DNA of 64,000 nt, taken from the NCBI RefSeq assembly GCF_018446385.1, contig NC_055996.1, positions 14,743,317-14,807,316 on the forward strand. Direction: 5' to 3'. Source of the stretch: Zingiber officinale (taxonomy: Eukaryota > Streptophyta > Magnoliopsida > Zingiberales > Zingiberaceae). A program made the position numbers and the translations under genes. Shown in pieces: positions 35,638-47,178 of the stretch; the stretch's first letter is position 1; each line of letters opens with the position of its first letter. The notes below the pieces were generated by a model. That model saw only the letters and a list, made by a program, of their open reading frames with translations, had not been told where the DNA came from and ran no database searches.

Positions 35638-36307
35638 ATAAATGGCAAGGGAAGACCATTTAAAAGTAAGGAGAAGTTAACCAAGGACAAGGTGCCCAAG
35701 GTTAAGAAAGTTAGGTTTGTAGGCCAAGTGTCACCAGAGGTGCATCGATGTGACCTAGCAATTATGGATGAATCACCTTGGGAGGTGACCAAGGTTAAGA
35801 GCTCTAGGGGGAACTCAAAGAGTCAATTTAGAGCCCATGGCAAATGGATCTCAAGTGAGTTTTACTTAGGAGTCGAGATTGTGTCATGAAATATGCTAAA
35901 GGTTTGGAGACGGATTTAAGTCTCAACCTAGGGAATTGGCATACATAGGTTGTGTTTCATGCAAGGAAATATGACATTGGAGTCATATTACATGATAATT
36001 GGTTTTGGATGTATAGATGCCATATAAACCAATACTAGGGATACATTGTGATTTAGTATGGGCAAATACATCAAGAGGAAGCCAAAACTAGCACTTTAGG
36101 TCAAGATTTAATTGAACAATTTAGCTAGTTTTGGATTTTATGTCAATCTTAGGATTGGTGATAGATACATTTTTAGATGTATTTTTTCCAAGTAAACATG
36201 GGTAAAACAGACCTCTCCATAAAATTTTTAAAAAAAATTGATGTCTGTGAAATTTTTTATATATTTTTGAAATTAGGTTCAGAAATGTTGAAATTGGCTA
36301 AAATCAA

Positions 36308-36410
36308 GGTGTCAGTTGACTGGTACAGTTACCAGTCGACTGATAACAGTGTATTTCGAACATAAAATGGTTCTATGTGTTGAAATCAATAGGAGCAGTC
36401 GACTGATACT
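36308..36410. repeat. Internal CAGTCGACTG-type dyads of family A
   Basis: Three GTCGACTG or GTTGACTG motifs in about 100 bp lie between gag and the polypurine tract. The minus-strand copy has the same at 8240-8345. The motif is the one found in U3 of the LTR. Confidence 0.75.
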
Positions 36411-36746
36411 AGTCTGAAATTATTTTCAACACTAGATTTTGATCGGGTCAGCTCATATAGGTGTATGAGATCCTAGGGGGATAAATACATGAGTTTAGGG
36501 TCAATCTGGATGATAAGTTTCAACAATTGGAATATTGTTGGAGCTTTTTGATATTAGGAAAAGTAAGGTTTAGTTGAGAAAATCTTAAATACCTTTGTAT
36601 GAAATTCCTAGCTCAATGGAGAGCATAGGTGTAAGGGGAGCCTTGTGATAGGTTCTTAAATAGTCATGTGGTAAAATTCCTAGCTCAATGGGGAATATAG
36701 GTGTAGGGGGAACCTTGGGATAGGTTCCAATGCATGTTTGCATTGT

Positions 36747-36937
36747 CCATTCGGCGGTGTAAGTCCAAGTGTGTAGCCTTGACAATGTAAGTCCATTCGA
36801 CGGTGTAAGTCCAAGTGTGTAGTCTTGACAACGTAAGTTCTTCGACGGTGTAAGTCCAAGTGTGTAGCCTTGGTAACGTAAGTCTATTCAGCGGTGTAAG
36901 TCCAAGTGTGTATCCTTGGCAACGTAAGTCCATTGTT
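36747..36937 (+). repeat. 47-bp minisatellite before the family A polypurine tract (4 units)
   Basis: Units contain GGTGTAAGTCCAAGTGTG and an AACGTAAGTCC spacer. The other family A copy has three units in the same place. Confidence 0.85.
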
Positions 36938-37008
36938 TTTAGCATGTTTATTTGCTATTATGTTTTCCCTACTTTAAACGTATTGATAAACATTAAAAAG
37001 GGGGAGAT

Positions 37009-37654
37009 TGTTAGAGCAATCCCAATGATTTGTACGACCATGTGTTTTGGTGTTTGGGCAAAGGGTTTAAGTTAGGTTCATCCTTGTATTTGATATGTGT
37101 ATGTGTGTATACAGGTTTACAGGATAAACATATGACTCAGCTTGATGGCTTCGGGTCCGGTGAAGGATGAAGCATCCGAGGGACCGTGGACAAGGTAGCA
37201 AGGACAAGGGCCGAGGGAAGTGACTTCGAGACATACGCGAAGGATGACATTGGGGATGAGTTACGGGCTTGAATGCATCCGAGTGATGAGAGCCAAAGGA
37301 AGTAGGCTTGAAGGCAAGAGGTCAAGGTTGCAACGAAGAGTCAAGGAGTCGTAAGGGTGAGGGTTCGAGTGTTGAGAAACTGTACTCGGAATACCAATCG
37401 ACTGATGGAAATGGCAGTCGACTGGGCAGTCGACTGGTACAATCGACTGAGAGCGAATAGAATGCTTCTTTTTGCTCGGCTAGTGTGGAGCAGTTAACTG
37501 GTACTTTCACCAGTCGACTGGTATCGAGCCATTGGGTTGTAACAGTCTAATCTCCACAGAGGGCAATCGACTGGCACTTTCACCAGTCGACTGGTAGGAG
37601 AGGTTTTCCAATCCATGGCCTATATAACCAAGGCTTTGGAGCTTGGTTAAGATT
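37009..37654 (+). repeat. Family A 3' LTR, first part
   Basis: TGTTAGAGCAATCCC to the chromovirus insertion point, with the CAGTCGACTG block at 37395-37600 and the TATA box at about 37620. It continues at 46795-47178 after the insert. Confidence 0.88.
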
Positions 37655-37778
37655 TGTAACGCCCGAAAATTCTCAAAACTATTTTAGAAATATTCTATGA
37701 TTTTTCTAGAATTTTAGGATATTTTTATGGAATTTTTAGATTAGCGGAAGTAGCAAAAATAAATAGAGAACGAAAATA

Positions 37779-37860
37779 GCCTACGCGGGAATTGAACCCG
37801 AGACCTATTGGGTCCTACGACTTATAGCGGACTCTAGTAACCAAGTGAACCCAGCAGGGC
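37779..37860 (-). other. tRNA-like segment in the chromovirus 5' LTR
   Basis: On the minus strand it carries a B-box consensus GGTTCAATTCC within a T-arm that can pair (CGGG/CCCG), an A-box-like GGTTCACTTGG about 45 bases upstream, and flanks that could pair partly as an acceptor stem. The same segment lies at 44682-44763 in the 3' LTR. It is not a functional tRNA by eye, because the anticodon and acceptor stems are poor. Confidence 0.45.
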
Positions 37861-39359
37861 CGTGCTAAAGAGAAAGAGAAACAATTATATTTATGTTAGA
37901 GTTGGGCGAATTAATTCCTTGATATAAATAAGGAATTAAGTGAGGAGTTTTATTTTTTTTAACGTGACCTATCTCTTCTCCTCAACCCTCACCGCCGCCC
38001 ACTTCTCTTTTCCCCTCCCTCTCTCGGCGCACCAAGCCAAGGGTTCTAGGAACACCTCCCGGCAACACAAAGGATACGAGGACGCTCCTCTCCGCGAGAA
38101 GAACGCATAGACGCGAGAAGATCGTCGAGAAGATCGTCTCCACCGGAAAACTAGCGACTAGATTCGTAAGAAAACTAGCGCACGAGGTAAGAAACCCCTC
38201 ACCTGCAGTATAAGTAGCTTCCGTGTGAATTCCATGTTTTAGTTTAGTAATATGTAGACTTTCGGCACAAGGATGCGAATTAGTGCATACTAAGTGTTCG
38301 ATTAAATTATTTAGCACAGAAAAATGTAACTTAGGCATTTTAATAGCTCAAGATGCAATAGAAGCATTTAAATAGTTTAGTTAGCCTCACGGCATATATG
38401 GGACTACGGTCCAATGGGTGGGCACCAACAGTCTCTAGGTTCAGATAACCTAGTAGAAGCAAGGTAAATTAATTAGCTATGATTCAGTATTTTATTTTCA
38501 GTAGTGGCACTGTACAGATATCCATTGGGCTGGGCTCCCATAGTCGGTCCCTAGGTTTAGATAACCTAGTAAACCTTGCTAAATTCGGGATTTGCAACCC
38601 CGGGTTTAGTTGAGGATGCGCGCATAGCATGTACAGTTGCCGGGCCCATTAGCAGTATGATTATGTATATGTATTTTAATCTATTATATTATAGCTTTTC
38701 AAAACTCACAAAGATCAGTTATGTTAGTTGAGTTTGAATTCAGTTCCAGACTAGTTTAATTCATGTTCAGCTCAGTTTTCCTTGTTGTTACACATGATAG
38801 TTATGGTTAGCTTCGTATGCCATGCTTTGGTGTTCATGTTCAGCTTTTATTACACATGTTTAGATGATAGTATGTCATGACTAGCTTTGATTTCTATGTA
38901 TGATAACATGCCATGTTTCAGTCTAATCAGTGCACTTTCAAACAGCATGTTTTAAAAGCATATTGCATCGAATGCATGTTTTAGTGAGGTAGATGGTTTC
39001 TTACTAAGCGAAAGCTTATAGATACTTTCTTTTCCTTATACTGCAGATAAAGGTAAAGGAAAGATGGACTAGCGGAGGCTGGAGGACAATGCTACGAGGA
39101 TGTGTATGGATGGAACTTGGAATAAAAGATCTTAGGGATCTAGCAAGTTTTGTTTAAATCATTAGAACTTTTTAGCATTTTACCATGTTTCGCACTTTAG
39201 TATGTTTAAATGCCATGAACTAGTAAACTATGCACTCTACCATGCTTAGAACATTAGTTATGTGATGTACGAATGTTTCCTAGTCATTTTAGAACTTGTA
39301 TGGGTGATTGAGGCATGAAACAGTGCTGAAATCAGGGGTTCTGATTCGAAATCAGAAAC

Positions 39360-39640
39360 CCAGATCGATCTACAGATCGATCAGAATTTGGTTGTGCCAT
39401 CGGTCGGTGGCCGATCGATCGTAACGAGGCGAGCGAGAAGAGCTCACGATCGGTCAACCGACCGATCGGTGAGCCTGGATCGATCGGCCGATCGACCGAT
39501 CGATGTACTCTGGATCGGTCGATGACCGATCCACCCCTTAAGCAAAATAGCTTATGGATCGGTCACCGACCGATCCAGTTCTCTCGATTGAAATTTCGTT
39601 TGGATCGATCAAATCGCGCACAGAATCGATTCATGGATCG
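39360..39640. repeat. GATCGGTC-type dyad block, chromovirus 5' LTR
   Basis: Several inverted repeats, for example GGATCGGTC-GAT-GACCGATCC (39512-39532) and GGATCGGTC-ACC-GACCGATCC. The block is shorter and more rearranged than its partner at 46270-46580. Confidence 0.8.
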
Positions 39641-40065
39641 ATTGAAATGCTCTGATTGCAGGGCATCCGAGAGGCATAGATTATCTTCCCTAGCATGTGT
39701 ACAACTCCTAGGTACACCTAGAATATTAAGTTCAGATTTTACAGTAATCAGTTTAGTAAAATTTTAATCAATCCAGATTTCCGCAATAGTAATTTAGCAC
39801 AGCATAATGTAGCGATCGGCCTCACAGCCTAGTCAGTAGAAGGCGGGTCATTACATAGTGGTATCAGAGCAGTTTCCATACTTCCTACACACACATCAGC
39901 ATTGTACCTGAAACTTCCAAGTAAGAATAATTCTCACTTTGTATGTTTATTGCTTTTCTGTTATGGATAACTAAAGCATGCTTGTTTATGATAGTAGTTA
40001 ACATGATAACAATAGTTTCTCTATTATGCTTGTGTTAGTCATGCATGTCCTGCATGTCTTTAGAA

Positions 40066-41230
40066 ATGGCACGAGGACGCCCAGCTAGAAGGGCACCAGC
40101 CACTGAGCCCCAGCATGAGGCAGGCAGTTCAGTGCCTCCCCCAGACCTCAGTTACAGCAGCAGCTAGCTGAACAACAACAGGAAATAGCCACCTTAAAGG
40201 CTAGTCAGTAGAACACTCCCACTGTCACCCCGGATCCTAACTTAGCGACACCAGTGGTCTTAGAGGTTCCACCAGTCCAGCCTACGGCACCAGCCGAGGC
40301 AAAGAGAGAAGCCTATCCGATCCAGTGGCAGAGAGTCAAGCCGGAGAATTTCAGCAATGAACCATGGGATGCTCGGGCATGGTTCAAAACATTGGAAAGC
40401 ACGATGGAGCTTCCTGGCCGAACATGAGAAGGTGAAGTGCGCCTTCTTTCGGCCGGAGATGCACGTATGTGGTGGGAGAGAATCGAGCGGCGCCCGGTGA
40501 ACCAGATGACATGGGCTGACTTCGAGAAGAAATTCTTTGAGGAGTTCTTTCACGTGCGGGTCACCAACCGTCACGACGAGTTCACCGAGTTTCGTCGGGG
40601 CAACCTATCAGTTGAGGAAGCCGTGAAGAAATTCAGCAGGTTGGCTCGTCTATGCCCAGAATTAGTCAGCACAGAGAAGGAACGAATCGGTTGATGCTCA
40701 AAATCTGAGGGCGGAAATAGCAATGAACGCGTGGGTGGTGGCGTTCATAGGCCACAAACCACGGAAGAATTAGTGAGCAGTGCTCTAATCACCGAGCATT
40801 ACGAGAATAGCATCAAGCGTGACAAGTCCTCTCGAGCTAAAAGTCAAGGAGGCTGGGGCACTCGTAAAGCAGGCCACGGCTCCCATGGCTCTAGCTGAAA
40901 GGAACTCCAGCACAAGCGCAAACCGGGAGTTACCCAAAAGGAGGGCCAGACAACAATTCAAAGTGTGCTACTTGTGGGAAATTCCATCCGAGTTTGTCGT
41001 AAGGGCACACGAGGATGCTTTGAATGCGACAGAGGAAGGGCATATGGCCAAGCGGTGTCCAAACAAGACCAGTCTTCCTCAGCCACAGCCGATCCAGTAT
41101 GGAGGCCAGGCTCAGTTACATCAGATGCGGGCCGCTTTAGATGGTCCACATATCAGCCAAGACTTAAGCTCCAGCTACGACCAATGCGAGGATCTACTCA
41201 CTCACGGAGAGGATCGGCAAATGCCTCGGC
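40066..41230 (+). pseudogene. Chromovirus gag, broken
   Basis: ATG 40066 (MARGRPARRAPATEPQ) meets a stop at 40165-40167. The capsid-like Retrotrans_gag segment is readable at 40437-40694 (ARMWWERIERR, TWADFEKKFFEEFF, RRGNLSVEEAVKKFSRL). A degenerate zinc knuckle follows near 41010-41060, split over two frames (CFECDRG and EEGHMAKRCPNK). Several small deletions shift the frame. Gag normally forms the particle and binds RNA. Confidence 0.85.
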
Positions 41231-44200
41231 ACATTGTCACAGGTCGAGTTAGTATTTTACAAAGAAAGTACAACTGCTTTATTCGACATCTTGGGCAACC
41301 CATTCATACATATCCAGGGCATTTGCTGAGAAGTTAGCAGTACCTCGGAGGTACTAAGCGATTCTTACGACGTTACCCTCAGGAGAAATCATGGCGTCTA
41401 CGCACTGGCTCAGAGCAGTGCCGGTCACTATAGCAGACAGAGAGCTCTTTTGCGATCTGATAGTGATTAATATGACCGACTACGACGTTATCTTCGGGAT
41501 GGACTTCTTGATCAAATACGGTGCCTCCATCGAGTGCCGTAAACAGAAAGTCATATTCCAACCTGAAGCGGAAGCACAGTTCGAATTCGTCGGAGAACCC
41601 AGGAGAAAGGCCAAGAAGTTTCTCTCAGCTATGAAGGCACAGAGGTTGATGGATTCAGGATGTACAGGGTTCTTAGCACACGTAGTCAGTACCAGCCAGG
41701 ACAAGGACCAACAGCTAGCAGAGGTCCGAGTCGTATGTGACTACCCAGCAGTCTTCCCTGAAGAGTTACCAGGCCTAGCACCAGACAGGGAGATCGAATT
41801 TGAGATAGAGCTCATTCCCGGTACAAATCCTATCTCCAAAGCACCTTACCGCATGGCTCCAGCAGAACTGAAGGAACTTCATGAGCAATTGCAGGAGCTG
41901 CTTGACAAAGGCTTCATACACCCTAGTCACTCACCATGGGGAGCACCTGTATTGTTCGTGAAGAAGAAAGACGGGAGCATGCGCCTATGTATGGACTACT
42001 GAGCACTGAACCAAGTCACAATCAAGAACAGGTATCCTCTTCCCAGAATAGATGACTTGTTTGATCAGCTAAAGGGAGCAGCAGTGTTCTCTAAAATAGA
42101 CCTCAGATCAGGTTATCATCAGGTGAAGGTTAAAGAAGGGGACATACCCAAGACAGCATTCAGGACTAGATACGGACATTACGAGTTCGTAGTCATGCCC
42201 TTTGGCGTGACAAATGCTCCAGCTACTTTCATGGACCTTATGAACAGGGTATTCAGAGAATATTTAGATAGGTTAGTTATCGTGTTCATCGATGACATCC
42301 TTATCTATTCCAGAACTCAGGAAGAACACGTAGAGCACCTGAAAACAGTATTGCAGACCCTTCAGCAGAATCAGATGTACGCCAAGTTCACCAAATGTGA
42401 ATTTTGGCTAGATCAGGTATCCTTCCTGTGTCACATCATCTCAAAGGATGGTATCATGGTAGACCCCAGTAAGATAGAAGCTGTGAGCAACTGGAAAAGA
42501 CCCAAGAACGCCAGTGAGATCAGAAGCTTTCTGGGATTAGCAGGTTACTACAGGAAATTCGTGAGGACTTCTCGATAGCCTCCCACCCTCTTACGAAAGA
42601 AGAGAAATTTCGGTGGGCGGAGGGTGAGAATTTCAATGGTGAAAAGGAGATTGACAGTGCACCTATTCCGACTCTACCAGAGAACGCAGATAGCTTTGAC
42701 ATATATAGTGATGCATCGAAGTTGGGACTAGGAGCGATCTTGATGCAAGATGGCAAGGTGATCGCTTATGCCTCCAGACAACTTAAGGATTATGAGAAGA
42801 ACTATCCTACTCATGACCTTGAGCTTGCAACGATGGTGTTTGCTCTCAAGATTTGGAGACATTCTTGGTATGGAGCTCGGTCAGAGTGTATACAAATCAT
42901 CAGTAGCAAGTACTTCTTCACTCGAAGGATCTGAATATCGCGACAGTGAGATGGCTAGAAGCGGTCAAAGACTACGACATAGATATCCTCTACCACCCGG
43001 AAAAATGAATAGGGTAGCAGACGCCCTCGGCAGGAAGTCCAGCGCTACCCTATTATCTCTAGCGACCATACCACCGCTCACTTAGGAAATTTGGTCTCGA
43101 GCTCATAGTCGGACAGCTCTCTACTATGACATTAGAGTCTACCTTGCTCGGTGACATCCAGATAGCTCAGGATCACGAAATTCAGAGAATCAAGCAAGGT
43201 TTAGCGGAATCGGAAGGTGGAGAGTTCGGAATATCAGATAGCGGGGTGTTGTATTTTGGTGATGGACTATGTGTTCCGGATTAGGAGGAACTACAGAGGA
43301 AAATCCTAGGCGAGACTCACAAGACTCTATGCGATGCATCCTGCTCCACCAAAATGTACAGGACATGTAGAAACGTTTTGGTGGCACAGGATGAAGAGAG
43401 ATATCGCTCGATATGTCAGCACCTGCCTACATCAGAGACCAGGGGGAGTTTTGCAGCCCATACAGATACCAGAATGGAAGTGGGAAGACATTTCTATGGA
43501 TTTTATAGTGGGATTACCCAGAACCACGAATGGTTTTGATACCATCTGGGTAATAGTCGACAGATTGACTAAATCAGCCCACTTCTTAGCTATCAGGATA
43601 TCCTACTCCATGGAACAGCTAGCTCAGTTGTATCTCAAGGAGATAGTTAGATTACATGGAGTCCCACGAACCATTATTTCAAACAGAGACAGCAGGTTCA
43701 CTTCACACTTCTGGGAGTGTGTATAGACAGCTTTGGGCACGAAGTTAAAGTTTAGCACAGCCTTCCATCCGCAGACAGATGGACAGACGGAGCGAGTAAA
43801 TCAGGTACTCGAGGATATGCTCCGAGCATGTGCCCTAGATTTCAAGGGAAGTTGGTGCAAATATCTGAGTTTAGCAGAATTTGCATACAACAACAGCTAT
43901 CAGGCCACTATCGGTATGACACCTTATGAGGCTCTCTATGGGCAGAGGTGTATATCTCGGTGGTAGCGGTAGAGAACTAGAACTTCAGACTGATCTAGTA
44001 GCAGATACCACAGCAGCTATACAGCAGATCCGCCAGAGGTTAGAGACAGCTCAGAGCCGCCAGAAAAGCTATGCTGATACACGGCGCAGACCTTTAGAGT
44101 TCTCAGTTGGGGATTTAGTGTTCCTCAGAGTAGCTCCTATGAAGGGAGTAATGCGTTTTGGAAAGAAGGGCAAGCTAAGTCCCAGATATGTGGGACCATA

Positions 44201-44501
44201 CCTTATCAGCAGAAGAGTGGGCAAGGTAGCATATGAGCTAGAGCTACCCCAGGAAATGTCAACTGTCCACAATGTATTTCATGTCTCTATGCTGAAGAAG
44301 CATATCCCAGATGCCACCCAGGTGATTGAGCCCCAGTCGGTACAGATCCGCGAAGACCTCAGCTATGACAGTCGGCCTATTCAGATAATAGACCGAGTAG
44401 TTAAGAAATTACGGAACAAGGAAGTACCATTAGTTAAAGTCATTTGGCACAGTCACACAGCAGAAGAGGCAACATGGGAGACAGAAGCCAGCATGAGATA
44501 G
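41230..44501 (+). pseudogene. Chromovirus pol (protease, RT, RNase H, integrase, chromodomain), broken
   Basis: Domain order is as in Gypsy elements. A protease remnant ([15 protein letters not shown], about 41480) is followed by reverse transcriptase at about 41790-42570, with the YRMAP and [10 protein letters not shown] motifs and an active-site [10 protein letters not shown] (near 42285). RNase H at about 42700-42930 has [13 protein letters not shown] and YPTHDLEL. Integrase at about 43330-43970 has MDFIVGLP, a changed NRDSRF site and ERVNQVLEDML. The C-terminal part carries VGDLVFLRVAP and a chromodomain-like end at 44380-44501 (ATWETEASM). Stops or frameshifts lie near 41340, 42000, 42577, 42930, 43085, 43725 and 43960. 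The chromodomain is thought to steer insertion to heterochromatin. Confidence 0.9.
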
Positions 44502-44557
44502 AAGTACCCAGAATTATTCTAAGTTCGAGGATGAACTTTTTATAAGGTATGAGGGAT

Positions 44558-46794
44558 TGTAACGCCCGAAAATTCTCAAAACTATTTTAGAAATATTCTA
44601 TGATTTTTCTAGAATTTTAGGATATTTTTATAGAATTTTTAGATTAGCGGAAGTAGAAAAAATAAATAGAGAACGAAAATAGCCTACGCGGGAATTGAAC
44701 CCGAGACCTATTGGGTCCTACGACTTATAGCGGACTCTAGTAACCAAGTGAACCCAGCAGGGCCGTGCTAAAGAGAAAGAGAAACAATTATATTTATGTT
44801 AGAGTTGAGCGAATTAATTCCTTGATATAAATAAGGAATTAAGTGAGGAGTTTTATTTTTTTAACGTGACCTATCTCTTCTCCTCAACCCTCACCGCCGC
44901 CCACTTCTCTTTTCCCCTCCCTCTCTCGGCGCACCAAGCCAAGGGTTCTAGGAACACCTCCCGGCAACACAAAGGATACGAGGACGCTCCTCTCCGCGAG
45001 AAGAACGCATAGACGCGAGAAGATCGTCGAGAAGATCGTCTCCACCGGAAAACTAGCGACTAGATTCGTAAGAAAACTAGCGCACGAGGTAAGAAACCCC
45101 TCACCTGCAGTATAAGTAGCTTCCGTGTGAATTCCATGTTTTAGTTTAGTAATATGTAGACTTTCGGCACAAGGATGCGAATTAGTGCATACTAAGTGTT
45201 CGATTAAATTATTTAGCACAGAAAAATGTAACTTAGGCATTTTAATAGCTCAGTAAATGCAATAGAAGCATTTAAATAGTTTAGTTAGCCTTGCCACAGC
45301 ATATATGGGACTACGGTCCAATGGGTGGGCACCCACAGTCGCCTCTAGGTTCAGATAACCTAGTAGAAGCAAGGTAAATTAATTAGCTATGATTCAGTAT
45401 TTTATTTTCAGTAGTGACACTGTACAGGATTAGATATCCATTGGGCTGGGCTCCCATAGTCGGTCCCTAGGTTTAGATAACCTAGTAAACCTTGCTAAAT
45501 TCGGGATTTGCAACCCCGGGTTTAGTTGAGGATGCGCGCATAGCATGTACAGTTGCCGGGCCCATTAGCAGTATGATTATGTATTTTAATCTATTATATT
45601 ATAGCTTTTCAAAACTCACAAAGATCAGTTATGTTAGTTGAGTTTGAATTCAGTTCCAGACTAGTTTAATTCATGTTCAGCTCAGTTTTCCTTGTTGTTA
45701 CACATGATAGTTATGGTTAGCTTCGTATGCCATGCTTTGGTGTTCATGTTCAGCTTTTATTGCACATGTTTAGATGATAGTATGTCATGACTAGCTTTGA
45801 TTTCTATGTATGATAACATGCCATGTTTCAGTCTAATCAGTGCACTTTCAAACAGCATGTTTTAAAAGCATATTGCATCGAATGCATGTTTTAGTGAGGT
45901 AGATGGTTTCTTACTAAGCGAAAGCTTATAGATACTTTCTTTTCCTTATACTGCAGATAAAGGTAAAGGAAAGATGGACTAGCGGAGGCTGGAGGACAAT
46001 GCTACGAGGATGTGTGTGGATGGAACTTGGAATAAAAGATCTTAGGGATCTAGCAAGTTTTGTTTAAATCATTAGAACTTTTTAGCATTTTACCATGTTT
46101 CGCACTTTAGTATGTTTAAATGCCATGAACTAGTAAACTATGCACTCTACCATGCTTAGAACATTAGTTATGTGATGTACGAATGTTTCCCAGACATTTT
46201 AGAACTTGTATGGGTGATTGAGGCACGAAACAGTGCTGAAATCAGGGGTTCTGATTCGAAATCAGAAATCCAGATCGATCTACAGATCGATCAGAATTGG
46301 GTTGTGTCACTGGATCGGTCAGCTGACCGATCCAGTCGCGAACAGAGAGTACAGATGCTCACTGATCGGTCAGCCGACTGATCAGTGAGCCACTGGATCG
46401 GTCCACCGACCGATCAGTGTATTCCTGGATCGGTCGGTAGACCGATCCAACCGCATACAGAAGCAAAATAGCTTATGGATCGGTCAGCCGACCGATCCAG
46501 AGTTCTCTCCGTGCCGGTATCAAGCTGGATCGATCACTGGATCGATCCGACAGCCCAATCGATTCATGGATCGATTGAAATGCCTGATTACAGCTAGCAG
46601 GGCATCCGAGAGGCATAGATTATCTTCCCTAGCATGTGTACAACTCCTAGGTACACCTAGAATATTAAGTTCAGATTTTACAGTAATCAGTTTAGTAAAA
46701 TTTTAATCAATCCAGATTTCCACAATAGTAATTTAGCACAGCATAATGTAGCGATAGGCCTCACAGCCTAGTCAGTAGAAGGTGGGTCGTTACA
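44558..46794 (+). repeat. Chromovirus 3' LTR
   Basis: 2237 bp, the partner of the 5' LTR. It is preceded by a short purine stretch (GGTATGAGGGA). The tRNA-like segment is at 44682-44763. The dyad block at 46270-46580 is the better preserved of the two. Confidence 0.9.
46270..46580. repeat. GGATCGGTC-N4-GACCGATCC dyad block, chromovirus 3' LTR
   Basis: Six or so inverted repeats with 8-11 bp arms and mostly 4-bp spacers (AGCT, AGCC, CACC, GGTA, AGCC, ACTG). The longest is CTGGATCGGTC...GACCGATCCAG (46311-46336). The same dyad dominates U3 of the element at 61358. Confidence 0.88.
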
Positions 46795-47178
46795 AGGTTG
46801 ACGAAATAGAGGTGGTTAACCCCTATTAGTAGTCTACCTCGAGTTGTGATTAGAGTGCGGTGTATTGATCAAGGTTGTACGAGATTTACTCCACCGAGAA
46901 GGAGTTCGCGCTAGTCGGGGTTCCGGGGCTTGATCCACCGAAGGATCACAAGGATCGTCCACCTTACGGACAATTGTAGAGTAGGAGCAAGTTATCTCCG
47001 AACCACGTAAATCTTCGTGTTAGCGGTTTGCATTTCCTTCTTATTTTTAGATTAGCTTTCTATTTGTTATTTGTATTATTCCGCTGCACAAACTAATGAA
47101 TACCTAGAAAGCGATCATTGGGGGGTGGGGGGTGTCTATCCAACCCCCCTTCTAGCCGATCATATAAGATCCCCAACA
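46795..47178 (+). repeat. Family A 3' LTR, second part
   Basis: It continues the LTR after the chromovirus (AGGTTGACGAAATAGAGG matching 33876 in the 5' LTR) and ends CCCCAACA. Confidence 0.85.

Larger units (their letters stand above)
37655..39855 (+). repeat. Chromovirus 5' LTR
   Basis: 2201 bp. It contains a minus-strand tRNA-like segment (37779-37860), an AT-rich TATA candidate (GATATAAATAAGG, about 37921), a splice-donor-like GAGGTAAG (about 38184), a matching CTGCAG acceptor-like site (about 39045), and a dyad block at 39360-39640. Confidence 0.9.
37655..46794 (+). mobile_element. Ty3/Gypsy chromovirus (Tekay-like), 9.1 kb, defective
   Basis: Long LTRs (37655-39855 and 44558-46794), primer site TGGTATCAGAGC at 39858, gag and pol from 40066 to 44501, and TGTAAC...GTTACA ends. 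AGATT (37650-37654) and AGGTT (46795-46799) are a 5-bp target duplication with one mismatch. It lies in the 3' LTR of family A and so is younger than that element. By eye the LTRs agree closely except in one block (see findings). A C-terminal chromodomain and LTRs above 2 kb fit the Tekay lineage. Both gag and pol are broken. Confidence 0.92.
33237..47178 (+). mobile_element. Family A gag-only LTR element, plus-strand copy
   Basis: 5' LTR 33237-34258, primer site TGGTATCAGAGCC at 34261, gag 34315-35637, a non-coding region with CAGTCGACTG dyads (36308-36410), a 47-bp minisatellite (36747-36937), polypurine tract AAAAAGGGGGAGA (36995-37007), and a 3' LTR split into 37009-37654 and 46795-47178 by the chromovirus. 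With the insert removed the 3' LTR is about 1.03 kb, like the 5' LTR. No pol genes are present, as in the minus-strand copy. The flanks TAGTC and CAATC match poorly. Confidence 0.88.

Noticed and set aside
37982..38338. 118-codon minus-strand frame, identical at 44884-45240
   Set aside because: It lies in both LTRs of the chromovirus, overlaps the leader and splice-donor-like site, and has no recognisable domain.
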